In this document: positions 34,391 through 46,599 of the stretch, piece after piece
How the letters are laid out: each line of letters begins with the position of its first letter
Position numbering within the stretch: the stretch's first letter is position 1
Origin: Hibiscus mutabilis
Taxonomy: Eukaryota > Streptophyta > Magnoliopsida > Malvales > Malvaceae
Length of the DNA stretch: 64,000 nucleotides
Direction: 5' to 3'
Assembly (NCBI GenBank): GCA_019671005.1
Contig: CM033718.1
Span: 27,978,508 to 28,042,507, forward strand
The notes under the pieces: generated by a model
What the model was told of the DNA's origin: nothing
What the model saw: the letters and a program-made list of their open reading frames with translations, nothing else
Databases searched by the model: none
Made by a program: the position numbers and the translations under genes

Positions 34391-35492
34391 TCAAAAGGAT
34401 TGAGCGGGAGACGTAACATTTGCGGGTGCAGCAGTAGACTTAGTGGCGGCAATGGGAAAATCACAATTGAAATGACCTTGCTCACCATAGTAGAAATAGG
34501 CTCTAGTTTGTTTATGACATTGACCCGCAGGATATCGTTTCTGGCAATAGTTACACATTGGATTCTGTGAACTTCGATTTGAACCTCCAGTACTATCAAC
34601 TGAAGCCATCTTGACAAAAGTCTATGTCACAGTTTGGGGTCTCTCAATATTCCCAAAACAGGAAGACTGTGAGTATGTATTCTGCTTGGGAACTTGGTAC
34701 TTGCCCTTCTTGTTCCACTTAGGATGTTGAGAATCATCTCTAAACCTCTTCTCAAACTTGCCTGATCCATCGGCCTTTTGAGCTTTCTGTGTTGCTTTAG
34801 TAGCCTTGACTCGATTCACAAAATCTTGGGAGTCAGTGATGCCCAAAGTGGTAAGCATAGGGCGTAACTCATCACTAAGCCCAGCAGTGAACATACAACA
34901 CTTCTCTCCCTCCTTCTTAATATACTCTGCACCATAGCGGCAGTACTTGCAAAAGACATGAATATACTACTCGATAGGTCAGCCACCTTGTTTCAAATGG
35001 AAGAAGGTATTATTCCTTTTCGTAAGGTAATATTCGCTGATGTATTTCTTTCAAAATTCTTGAAGAAATAACTCCCAAGTGGCAGTCTATTCAGGAATAG
35101 TAAGGATAGTGGTTTCCCACCACTAGAGGGCTTCATCAGCTAACAATGCAAGAGAATATTATAGTTTGTGCTCGTCAGAACACTATAATTGCTTATTCAG
35201 GACCCTCAGTGTGTTGTCCAGCCAATATTCAGCTGCCTCAGGATTGTCGTCATCCTTACCAGTGAAGGTGTAGGCTCGATGTTGTGTCAGCTTATCGATA
35301 GGAGCCTGAACGTAGTGAACAACGGGTGCAGCTGGTTGCACGGGTTGTTGCCTTCATAGATGTCAAGAGTTGTTTGAACATATCAGCCATGTTCCGATAG
35401 CATTTAGCATACGCGTTAAGCAACTCCAGCTCAACATTCTGGGGTAGGAGATTAGGTGGATTCGGAGGATCTCCCCCTTATTTCCTCGCCAT
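34391..35492 (-). pseudogene. Element 4 gag, broken
   Basis: A possible start MARK at 35492 meets a stop at once. The Gag core lies around 35050-34900, and the frame 34894-34622 has ELRPMLTTLG. Two zinc-knuckle-like motifs lie at 34609-34391: CNYCQKRYPAGQC and the degenerate YFYYGEQGHFNCDFP (Cys to Tyr). Confidence 0.75.
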
Positions 35493-35639
35493 GGGTCGAG
35501 GAGCCAGTCGCAGGCTCATTTATGTGAGCTTCGTTAGTCTCAAACATATCTATAACATAAAGAGGTTGGATCAGTGGACAAGTCACTATATACACAATAA
35601 AACAACTCCTAGGTGGCAAAGTAACACAATAACAATGCA

Positions 35640-38389
35640 ATGGGCTTTAGGTGTGATGAATTTCAATCAATAATCAAAATTTAGAACAAAGGCATGCTTT
35701 TCAAACATTATTAACTTATAACATAAGTCCAATTATCCGATAAGAAACAATAATTAATCAATTAAAACCAATTCTTAAGCATTTACAAGTTTTAGGGGCC
35801 AAATTGTAATTTCAGTGTTCTAAAGGTCCTTTTATAGAGTTAACTTTACTACAGTGAAATTCAACCTATAAAAAAGATTGTGTGAATTTTCATGTTAATC
35901 AGAGTTCATTTCCCTTTCAATTAAGGTCAATAACATTAGTGACCAAAACCCAATATTTCATAACTCTTTCGTAACACTTACAACTGAATTACATGTCACT
36001 ATATCGATACTCGGATGGCCGTATCAGTACGCCATGCCTAATTTAAGAGTTCCAGATTCAAAAGATACAGACTCGTATCGGTACAGCTGAAGACCGTATC
36101 GGTACGAGTTGACCATGTTGACTCATATCGATACACCCTAAGACTGTACTGATGCCTTTAATTTTTCAAGATTCCAGTGACCAAAATCCGTATAGATACG
36201 CACTGTGCAGTATCGATATGTCCTGTTTACTAAGTCCAATTAGGCATACCCGTATCGATACGCCCTAAGAAGTATTGATACGCCCTACACTGTAATGATA
36301 GATTTTATCTATTTTTATTCAATTTAACCTATCAAACATTGTCCAAATACGATGAAACTTTACCATCAAGTACAAAACACTATAATCTACTACCATGTCG
36401 AATTTCACACACATTTGAATTCGTTTACTAGATTTTAACCTTATGGAGCCAAATATGTTATGTTAGCCTACTTTTAACCACTTCTATAGTACCATATTGA
36501 GCCTTAAGCCTTTATACAAAACATAGGCAATGCACGTACACCAAAAAAGGCTAAAAGTGACTAGTTCAACTACTTTGCCACCATACTAGGAGTTTATATA
36601 AACAAAATTAATTTACTTTGACTTGCGGTTAACTTGTCAAGTTTCCAACTTCACCGATCTAGAATCAACAACTTGATCTACCTGAAATGCATGAGATGAA
36701 ATGCATTAGGCATACTTTTCCTAGTGAGGTAATCACGGACAATAAAAATAACTATGAAATGCATTCCAAATCATGTATTAGTAATAGCAATGTAATGAAT
36801 TCTTGAAAACAATGAGATGATCATGTTCAATAGAAATAACGTCATATTTAAATAGTAACCCTTGGATCGATTTAGGATAGTGGATACGCGAATTTCTATG
36901 CTTCTACAAATCAATGAATGGTCTAGTCCCTCTGCCTTGCCAAAATGACCAATAACACAAACATCCCTCCACCCCGCCGCAATCTAGGCCGTAGTCCAAG
37001 GACCGTAGTCCACCCGTACACTGAGCTCATGAATTCTATGGCATGTCAATTGTATCCAATGTCCTTCGAATCCAAGGTCCAATGACAATATCAATAATCA
37101 ATGTTCAATAGCAATAACAATGTTCGGTATTTCCAGTGTCTTTACCAATAGGCAATGTGTCAATATCAATGTTCAATAGCAATAACGATAGTGATAACAA
37201 TGTTTAATGATCTCAATGACGATGTCAATGGACTATGCTTTACTTCCAATGTTTCCATAACAATAACTATGTCAATATCCATGTTCAATGACAATGACTA
37301 TAGGAATAACAATGGCAATGTTCCATGACCAGTATTTTATATTTTTACAACTCAATGACAACAACGGTGGCGAAATCAATGATGATGTTCAATAACAATG
37401 GCAATATCGGTGCTCAATGATCAATATTGTAGCTTACTGATGCTTACCAATATTGTCCACTAAGTGGTTCGGTGCAATATCCCCTAACAATGAGTTAGAA
37501 ATACTAAATTCAATGACAATGAGATCAGGAAAGGCACCTAAACTAATCCTGAGACTCCAACTACACTCACCTCAATATTCTAAAGTCCCTACAGCTCTCG
37601 AATTAAAATTCCTTTGTTCCTAGCTTAAGACGGTGATGTTGGATGACTTCTCTCTACTTCTTGAGCTAGGTAGACAATAGAAGATTGTTAGAATTATCAA
37701 TACGATATTGAAATCAATGTAAGTATATCAAAATCAATATCTAAATTCAATATAGCCATTGGCTATATGATATCCATGGATTAGAGCTTTGATAATACCT
37801 AAGTTAACATAGGTACTAAACTTTAACTTGAAATTAATCACTATTTATCCATGGAATCATCTAATTGTTTGGGGGCTTAGGCTTACCCGATCGATAGCTA
37901 CAATTCGATATCAATGGATCAAAGGAAACTCAAGCTTTTCTAACCTCAACAATTGAGGTTCTTTCTTGGAGGAAGGAGATAGGATTGAGATACTAGCTGA
38001 GTTCTTTCTCGGGTAGGCTAAACCTTTTGGTTACCTTATTTATTTTATTTGCTTTGTAAACACAAAGCTTTCCTTCCGTTGAAGGAATTCAATCATGAGC
38101 ACCCATGTATGTGGTGATTTTAATTAAGGAGGGGCTAATCGCAAGGATAGTCCCTCAACACTTGGTTCTCTATTCTTGTACCCCTAAACTTTCAATTTCC
38201 ATAGTTTAGCCACTAAAAGATTTTCAACACATCCAATAAGGTCCATAACCAATAGATTGACTCAATTAGAGTCTAGTATCGATGTAATTGTCCTCACGGT
38301 CAAGTCAATACAATATTTGGACCTTTCTAATGTAGGGTTTTTGATCGTCGAAACTCATTTCTGACTATACCAGATTTTGGGATGTTACA
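35640..38389 (-). repeat. Element 4 5' LTR, primer-site end deleted
   Basis: The minus-strand start TGTAACATCCCAAAATCTGG lies at 38389. The LTR runs left to about 35640-35665, where the terminal GTTACA and the primer site are missing. It contains CAATGA/CAATAA-rich sequence (about 37080-37440), the hairpin-like GGACCGTAGTCC (near 37000) and the palindrome cluster at 36001-36296. No gene is visible. Confidence 0.75.
36001..36296 (-). repeat. Palindrome cluster, Element 4 5' LTR
   Basis: Several GTATCGATACG and GTATCGGTACG motifs occur in about 300 bp, including CCCGTATCGATACGCCC near 36250. Its position toward the LTR 3' end matches that in Elements 1, 2 and 3. Confidence 0.8.
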
Positions 38390-39773
38390 TAACCAAGGCT
38401 TATAACTTATCATGTCAGACACAGAATGAGCACAGCTCCTTAATCATAATATCACATAAAAAGAAGCTTATTATCCTTTCACATTAGGCGTGTATTAAAG
38501 TCATATGAATTTCTCCACACATCATCATTCATCTTACTCAAATAACATAAACTAGTATCAAGCATATTCAAGTATGGATAGTTTTCAATTTGAGAACATC
38601 CTTGATTCAAACATAACAAGTCACATACATGTATAAACCTTTACATTTAGGTAATTACCTCAATCCAAGCTCATTTAACTATATCTTAGCAAAAGTATAA
38701 GATACTATAATTAAGACAACAAAAGACGTTCAGGAAGGTTTCTAGCCTATCCTGAGACATTAAACTACACTCACAGATATTCCAAGCAAGTTTTGTTCCT
38801 GAATTACAACTCCTTTCCGCTTTTCTACAACTTGGTCTACTTTATGCCTTACTTCATCAATTACCTTTTGGTCTAAGTAAAACAAGGAATATAACTATAT
38901 ATTAGAATCAATTATAGTGTTCAATCATTCATAAACAATCCACCAAAAGCCTTATGTATGCAAAATAGCTCTAACATCATACAAGTACAAAAACATGTAC
39001 AAAAAAGTCTTATATGCTTTTCCATGTATCAAGATGGTCCAAAAGACTTGTATACAGGTACACACATTTCAAAACAGGCCAACAAGCTTTTATATCCATA
39101 CAAATCAATTCATCATCGCTTACATTGAAGCAAAACAGTCTCTGTTATACTCATATACATTTTTATTACCAAAGCAACCAATTATACATTTTTGCTCATG
39201 AAAAACAATCCCTAAACTTGCAAAATAGCCCCTATATGCATTCTTAAAGTATTTCTCTTGCTTAATTTTTCAAAATAGGGTAGCATACGTAGATATGTTT
39301 ACAAAACAGTTCTATTTACATACATATTCATTGTTCACTCAAAATAGGGAAGCACACATATATACATTTTCATATACATCAAAACGGTCCTCTATGATTC
39401 ATATAACTGAAATTCTGCCCAATTTTCATATATACTCAAATTCATGCTCAAATCAGTCCATTAACATATATATATATATATATATATATGAACTCAAAAT
39501 AGCCCTCCTCGTGGAAATAACATCAAGCAAGACTCCTAGTTCAAATTCAAGAAACATGACTAATTCGAATTATGTTACCAGGATTACGTATCATGGAAAT
39601 TCATTGCTTAACCCCTCGAATGGTTCCAACAATTCATGAGAATATATATAATCAAACCTTTCATAAGTTTAAACAACCAACTACAATCCACACGCAATTC
39701 ATTCTTAATGCATTTAACACTCAAATGTTCAAGGAGAAATTCTTAGCATTAATCTAACTCCCTCTCTAACCAA
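38390..39773 (-). repeat. Family-3 LTR, continuation between Elements 4 and 2
   Basis: The sequence resumes with AACCAAGGCTT, also found at 20069-20079, and holds decayed CAAAACAGTC units (about 39060-39500) reminiscent of the 70-bp repeat. The last 62 bases equal 10657-10718. Element 2 is inserted at 39773/39774, and no continuation is seen on its other side. It contains no gene; ORFs at 38995-39757 show no domain. Confidence 0.6.
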
Positions 39774-40207
39774 TGTAACCCCCTTAACCCGGTCTAATTG
39801 CAAGACCGAATCGAGCGAGCTACACGGGGAATATTGGAGAAAAACTTGAAAGTTTCACTACAATAAACAACCTTTTTTTCCTTTTTTATATTTTCTAAAT
39901 GCAACTTAGCTAACCTAAGCCTAAGAGAAAGCAGCGGACAAAATCTCAACTCGATCGGGCGACAAATCGACATCTGATTGCCCCAAATAGTGTTTAGGGA
40001 CCATTTTGTAAAACTATCATTAAAAAGAGACTTAACTCGAAATTGAATTTACCATCTTTTAATTAGTCAGGTTTCAATCCACCACGTAAATTTTCAACTC
40101 ATTTCAACCATCCAAACACATTGAATTGCAAACACAAAATAATCAAGGACCAAAATGCAAAGATTCAGAACTTTAGAAGATGCCAATTAACCACTTTAAC
40201 TAACAGG

Positions 40208-40420
40208 TTATCGATACGCCCAAGCACAATATCGATATTATCCTTTGCAATTTCAAAACCCAAATTCCAATAGCTCAAACCCGTATCGATACGGTCCTGA
40301 GTATCGACACGCTTAGCCGATTTCTTCTTTCACCGTATCGATACGGTGCATATTATATTGATATGCCAAGCCTTTTTTAGCTTAACCGTATCAATACAGT
40401 AGTCCGCGAAACGATACGCT
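40208..40420 (-). repeat. Palindrome cluster, Element 2 3' LTR
   Basis: It contains CCGTATCGATACGG at 40281-40294 and the 18-bp perfect palindrome CACCGTATCGATACGGTG at 40331-40348, plus decayed copies. A matching cluster lies at 48395-48603 in the 5' LTR, with CGTATCGATACG at 48592-48603. Confidence 0.85.
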
Positions 40421-41194
40421 TGGGCACAAAATGTTACTTTTTTCTTGATAAACATTTTGTAAACCAATTATAAACCCCTAGGCATACTTCTAACACACAG
40501 ACAACATAATTAGGAATCAAACCTTAGCCGTTAACAACAGAAACATCATCATACCTTGATCACATGCTCAAAAGGGAAATCTATAGGCATGCTTCCTAAA
40601 ACCACTTCAAACCAAGGACCATAACCCATAGCAAAACATAAACCAAACACAATAGGCCATTTACAATCTTAATAAGGCAAAACAAACTTGCCAAACCATA
40701 GAGTTGCATAAAACATACACTCCCAAAACATCATGGTATCCACCCATTGCCATTCCCATTAGTATTGAAATGCTAAAACCATACTTGAGCTTAGAGCGTC
40801 GAATGAACCACTTCTCTTGCTTCCTTATAGCCCGAACAAATTACTTTTCTACATTGTTAAGAAAAGAGAGCGTAAGCTATATGCTTAGTGAGGGATGCTC
40901 AAAACAAAACCATAAAAATGCGTTATTGAAAACTATTTTCTTATGAAACCATTTTCCCATCATGCTCTTAACAAAACTCATGCTTTAAAACCCATTTAAG
41001 CAAAACTATTAAACTTTTTACACATGTATCTTGAAACTTCATGATTTAAACCAAAACAAATCTCAATGCAAGCTTCTCAAGCTTAGGCATTCAAAACATA
41101 TCTCAAGATATAATCTCATGTATAAATCTCATATACAATTTCATTTTAAAACCATGATACATGTAATCTCATTTATTGGCATTTAAGTGATCCG

Positions 41195-41367
41195 GATGGT
41201 TGCTTTGCCATCTCTATACACATGGAGCTTGCTGCACTCTCCATAATTAACTCATCGGATATGCAGATACTCATTGATGGAGCTTGTTGCTCTCTCCACC
41301 AATACTTATGGAGCTTGCTGCTCTCTCCATAAGGCGGATCTCATGGTTCTTGTTGCACTCACCATGA
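41195..41367 (-). repeat. Stem-loop array, Element 2 3' LTR
   Basis: In plus coordinates five hairpins follow one another: GATGG/CCATC with an 8-nt loop (41195-41212; sense loop CAAAGCAA); ATGGAG/CTCCAT (41222-41244); TTGATGGAG/CTCCACCAA (41274-41302; a G-U pair on the sense strand); CTTATGGAG/CTCCATAAG (41305-41333, 9 perfect pairs); TCATGGT/ACCATGA (41341-41367). Sense loops of the longer hairpins are AGTGCAGCAAG, AGAGCAACAAG and AGAGCAGCAAG, keeping the GCARCAA core of Element 1. Stem sequences differ from those of Element 1. Confidence 0.82.
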
Positions 41368-43089
41368 CTTAGATCCCGTGGTTCTTGCTGCTCGCACATG
41401 TGAATTTTGCTACATTTTTATAGTGCACTCTCATCCTATTGGTCGACAAATTATATCTGATTATTATAAGCATCATCACTTGCCAATATATACTTTAAAA
41501 CCATGTCAACCTACTGTTTTCCAATGCATCAACATAAACCATAGCATATCCCATTTTAAATCATGAATCGATGCATAGAATTTTCTCATCAATATGCAAT
41601 CTCTTGAAAACCATAAATCAATCTCATGGGATAACATGAATCATTTCTCAATTCATAAGGACTTGCATAACAGTAGGTAACAAATCCAACTTCAAATCAT
41701 GAGCATGAATAATTAAAACCATGGGAAAAATTGAGAAACGAGAGCGAAACTTTTCATACTTACTTCCGAGTTTAGATTAGCATTTCAAGCTTAATCTAAA
41801 CCCCCAAAACAATCCTTTCAAACCTTTGAAAAGTTGTAAACCAATGTCACTTACCAACTACACCTCGCTTGGGTTGGCGAGGCAAAATCAAGTTAACGGA
41901 TCCTCCGTGACACCTTCCGAAACTATCGGATCATCATCCCCTGCTTCTAAACAAAACAAAACAGAGGATTAATGCGTTCCTTTGCATCAAAATCCCCAGC
42001 AACACACAACAACACTTTCCTCCCTCAACAACCAAGCTTTCACCTAACAAAAACAACCGAAAACATTGGCGAAACCTTTCTAATAAATCTTCAGCTATTA
42101 CCCAGCGAGATTTACACTTAAACAACATCAATTTACATCCAAAAACATCTCATTGACATTAAAGAACCAACAACAATCAATTATCCCCAACAACAAGCCA
42201 CCAACCCAAAGATATCAACAACCAAACCTAACAATTTACCTAGTTCCAGGATTCTATTATCAAAATCACTTAAACCAACATCTCAAATCATGATAATCAT
42301 CATATTATCTCATTATAAACCCAGCAAAACTAATCAAAAGCAAAGATCCATTGATTTAGGCAAGTAAACCTCAATTAAACCAATTTTCCATAAACATATT
42401 ATCAAAACCCATTAGAAAACCATCATAAGAGACCAAGAACTCGGGAATTTTAATAAAGAACATGTTATTAGAGGGAAAGAATGAAACCTTACCTCTAATG
42501 CTGACTTTTCCTTCAATTGCAAAGATTTACATGAGAAAATAAGGTTTAAACAACAAGGCTTTGTTAAGAAAACATTAAAGAATCATTTAAGATCAAAAAG
42601 ACAAATCAAATCAAATATTTACCTTAAATCTTTGAAGAGAAAATGGTTGTTTGGCTAGAGAGAATTTGAGAGAAAGTAAATGAGAAAAGAAAGTAGTTAC
42701 GAGAAATGTACTTTGAGAAAACAAATTGGTTAATTAATTCTCTCCAATTATTTATTTATTAAAACCATTTAAAACCATCCAATAAAAATGAGAAAGGATT
42801 CTAAGCCTTGATCTCTTACAATTTTGTCTCTAAAAACAATTTTACGTAATTTACATTTTGGTCACTAGTCCCAAAATGTCAACCTTTCAAAATATATTTT
42901 CCAAAATTGATTCCACTAGAATCACATATATAATAAATAAGGATTTTAAAACATTTTCCCATATTTAATTTTACTCAAAAACTATTTATACCAATTTTAT
43001 CCCGAAACTAGCCTAAATTGTCAAAACCAACTCAACGAGCCATCTAGCCTAACCTGACTAACTTCTAGGCCCAAAATTGGGGCGTTATA

Positions 43090-43104
43090 ACTCTCCCCCA
43101 CTTA
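43090..43104 (-). other. Polypurine tract of Element 2
   Basis: The minus strand reads TAAGTGGGGGAGAGT directly before the 3' LTR start. It is purer than the Element 1 copy. Confidence 0.85.
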
Positions 43105-43150
43105 AGAAATTTTGTCCCTGAAATTTACCTAGTGGAAAAAGGTAAGGAAA

Positions 43151-44570
43151 CTACTTTTTCATGTCATCCTTCCTCTCCCACATAGCTTCCTCGACAGCTT
43201 GGTGTCTCCATAATACTTTGACCAACTCAATGGTCTTCCCACGAAGCACTTTCCGGTCCACATCCAAGATTTTGATTGGTTCCGCATCATAAGTCAAATC
43301 TGGATTTAACTCAACTTCCTCAATTTGCATAACATGCGACGGATCCGATCGATACCTCCGAAGCATGGATACATGGAAGACATCATGTGTCTTTTCCAAC
43401 TCAGGCGACAACCGCAAGCTATAAGCAACAGAGCCAACACGTTCCTACACCTCATACGGTCCAATAAACCTCAGACTCAATTTACCTTTTTGACCAAACT
43501 TCATCACCTTCTTCCAAGGCGAAACCTTCAAAAACACTTTATCACCAACCTCATACTCTATCTCTTTACGCTTTAAATCCGCGTAAGACTTCTGACGATA
43601 TGTCTCCTCCTTCAAATGATCACAAACGATCTTTACCTTCTCTATTGTTCCCTTATGCATATCCAGCAAGGAAACCAACTTTTGCCCCACTTCTGCCCAA
43701 CACAAAGGCATCTTACACTTCCTTCCATACAAAGCCTCATAAGGCGCCATTTTTATACTAGCCTGATAACTATTGTTGTAGGTGAACTCCACCAACGCCA
43801 AATGTTTCTCCCAAGAACCCTGGAACTCAATAACACAACAACAAAGCATATCCTCCAACACTTGGATAACTTGCTCAGACTGTCCATCCGTCTAAGGATG
43901 ATAAGATGTACTAAAACTCAACCGCGTATCCAAGGCTCGGTGCAAACATTCCCAAAACCTCACTCTAAACCTTGGATCCCTATCTGAAACTATGGACTTA
44001 GGTACACCATTGAAAACGCACAATCTCGGTGATATACAAGTCCGCCAACCTGTCCAAGGTATACGTCGTATACACCGGCACAAAACGGGCACACTTTGTC
44101 AAACGGTCCACAATCACTCAAATAGAGTTTTTCTTTGACGTGATCAAAGGCAAATCGGACACAAAATCCATGGTGATTCTTTCCCACTTCCATTTCGGTA
44201 TCTTCAACGGTTGCAACAACCCCGATGGAAACAGATGCTCAACCTTCACACACACTGACAAAACAAACACTTACCCACAAAATCAGCAACATCCCTTTTC
44301 AACCTAACCCAATAGTACTCATCTTTCAAACCACGATACATCTTGGTACTACTGGGATGCATAGCAAAAGGACTACTATGTGTTTCCTTCAAAATAGCAC
44401 CTCAACTCAACATATTCCAGCATAACTATTCGTCCCTTAATGCACAAAACACTATCATCATTAAAGCAAAAATCTGTCGGATTACCCTTAGTAATGTCTA
44501 AAACATGCGGTACCAACGAATCACTGCGCAACTGCTTCTCCTTGATCAACTGAATCAAGGAGGGTTTCAC
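43151..44570 (-). pseudogene. Element 2 integrase with chromodomain-like tail, broken
   Basis: The C-terminal ORF 43417-43151 is intact to its stop and has DVFHVSMLRRY, LTYDAEPIKILD and VEEAMWERKDDMKK. The ORF 43861-43445 holds PYEALYGRKCKMPLCW and VFLKVSPWKKVMKFG. The catalytic core is spread over frames at 44193-43892, with KSIVSDRDPRF visible. The N-terminal linker ORF is 44570-44376. Frameshifts and stops prevent one product. Confidence 0.87.
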
Positions 44571-44995
44571 TTACAACTCGGCCACTAACCCACCATCACG
44601 CGATACACTCAACCGCGCAAACATGGCCCTCAACTCTACATCCATCTTCATACTCAAAGCATCGGCCACCATATTGGCCTTACCCGGGTGATACTCAATC
44701 GATAGATCATAATCCTTAAGAAAATCCAACCATCTTCGTTGCCTGAGATTCAAATCCTTCTATGACATCAGACAGATCAAGCTTTTATGATCGTATACAC
44801 CACACACTTCTCACCATATAGGTAATGTCGCCATATCTTCAACGCAAACACCACCGCAACCAAATCAATATCATGTGTGGGATAGTTGCACTCATGCACC
44901 TTTAACTGCCTCGATGCATAAGCCACCACCCTACCATCCTGCATCAACACACAACCTAACCCCACATAAGATGCATCGCTATAAATCACAAACGT
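44571..44995 (-). pseudogene. Element 2 RNase H, broken
   Basis: ORF 44989-44777 begins MIYSDASYVGLGCVLMQDGR and has VHECNYPTHDIDL. ORF 44753-44571 has QRRWLDFLKDYDLSIEYHPG and KANMVADALS. A frame change near 44777 splits the two. The first aspartate, lost in Element 1, is kept here. Confidence 0.87.
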
Positions 44996-45199
44996 TTTTC
45001 TTTATTCGGGCTAAATCAAGATTGGAGATTGTGTCAAAGCTTCCTTTAGCTTCTCAAAAGCTTGCTGCCTTGCCTCTATCCACTCGAAATTAACATCCTT
45101 TTGTAACAACTTGGTTAACAGGGTAGCAATTTTAGAGAAACCATCCACAAAGCGACGATAATAACCTGTTAAACCCAAGAAACTACGAACCTCCGATGC

Positions 45200-46021
45200 C
45201 TACTTAGGTTGTTTCCAACTTACAATCGCTTCAATTTTTTGATGATCCACACGAATTCCTTCAGCCGACACAACATGACCAAGAAACACCGCCTCTTTTA
45301 TCCAAAACTCACATTTACTTAACTTCGCATAAAGCTGATTGTCCAACAAGTTCTGCAAAACAATCCACAAATGTTTATCGTGATCCTCCTTGGTACGAGA
45401 GTACACAAGGATGACATCAATAAACACCACTACAAATTGATCTAAGAATTCATGGAACACTCTATTCATCATATCCATGAAAGCTGCGGGTGCATTTGTC
45501 AACCCAAACAGAATCACTAAGAATTCATAATGTTCGTAACGGGTGCAAAATGCTGTCTTTGGCACATTTTTATCCTTCACTTTCAACTGGTAGTGTCTCG
45601 ATCTCAAATCTATCTTGGAAAACATTGTAGCACGACAAAACTAATCAAATAGATCGTCAATTCGCTATAAGGGATACTTGTTCTTTATTGTCAACTTAAT
45701 CAGCTGTCGATAATCGATGCACATTCTCATAGTGCCGTCTTTCTTCTTCACAAACAACACCAGAGCTCCCCAAGGTGACACACTAGGCCGTATGAAACCA
45801 CGGTCTAACAACTCCTGAAGTTGCGTCTTCAACTCTTTTAACTCCTTGGGTGCCATGCGATATGGGGCAATGGACACCGGAGCCATATCCGTATAAGTCT
45901 CAATACAAAACTCTACCTCTTTATCCGGTGGCAAACCAGGCAACTCTTTTGGATAATCACAAATTGTTCGGATATCCTGAGGACATGCCTCCTTCATATT
46001 TGGATTCGTGACATACACCAA
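45200..46021 (-). pseudogene. Element 2 reverse transcriptase, broken
   Basis: ORF 46021-45665 contains LPPDKEVEFCIETY, GFIRPSVSPWGALVLFVKKK and CIDYRQLIK. ORF 45625-45200 has FSKIDLRSRHYQL, LTNAPAAFMDMMN and a catalytic box FIDVILVY, in which the second Asp of the FIDD box is Val. Between them are stops, including TAG at 45643-45641, at the same alignment position as TAG 4848-4850 in Element 1. Confidence 0.88.
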
Positions 46022-46520
46022 GTATGCATGACATCCTCATTTCATCAACTTTTGCGCCTCCATCGTTGAAACAACATTCGATAAGAACTTCACATTCTCA
46101 CCACCACATAACTTCATAATCATCGGCAAGCTTCAACGAAACACACTTGCTTTCACAATCTACCACAACCATATGCTCAGACAACCAATCCATCCCAAGA
46201 ATGACATCAAAACCATAGAAAAGGTAACTCCATCATATCAACGACAAACACTTGTCCTTGAACTATCAACGGACATCTCCTAAACAACTTCCTAACCACA
46301 ACTATCTCACCAAAAGAACTAGTCACTTGCATACCCACATCCAAAAACATAACCGGTATGTCAAGTACCTATGCGTGCTCGTGCAAGATGGATGAATGCA
46401 TGGAACCAGAGTTATTCAAAGAAAGTAATGACAAGGATAGCAAAGTAAAGGTACCTGCAATCACATTCATGTCATTCCTCTCCTCGCGGTGTGTATACAC
46501 CATAGCTGGTCCACTGCCCT
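46022..46520 (-). pseudogene. Element 2 protease, active site lost
   Basis: Read on the minus strand, this region matches Element 1's protease (TFTL..SLSLLSL), but the active-site triad reads NNSGSMHS where Element 1 has IDSGSTHS. The catalytic Asp is therefore Asn. Stops and frame changes fill the rest. Confidence 0.75.
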
Positions 46521-46599
46521 CAGGCTGAACCCCCACAACATGTGCCATATTCCTCTAGCCATCCTCCCTACGCTAAAAATTACCCCAGCCGCGCCCACG

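Larger units (their letters stand above)
20646..38389 (-). mobile_element. Element 4: Tekay/Del-like Ty3-gypsy element, minus strand, split by nested insertions
   Basis: The minus-strand order is 5' LTR (38389 to about 35640), gag, protease, RT, RNase H, integrase, chromodomain-like tail, purine tract (30877-30891) and 3' LTR start (30876). The 3' LTR is interrupted by 21001-30781 and resumes at 20646-21000, where it is truncated. The primer-site end of the 5' LTR is deleted. The right end TGTAACATCCC at 38389 abuts Family-3 sequence. Confidence 0.8.
39774..43089 (-). repeat. Element 2 3' LTR, complete
   Basis: On the minus strand it starts TATAACGCCCC at 43089 (first G changed to A) and ends GGGTTACA at 39774. 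It contains the stem-loop array (41195-41367), a palindrome cluster (40208-40420), the end hairpin (39790-39808) and an AG/GTAAGG donor-like site at 42494-42487. An AATAAATAAATAAT run near 42753 (minus) is the nearest thing to a TATA box. Confidence 0.9.
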
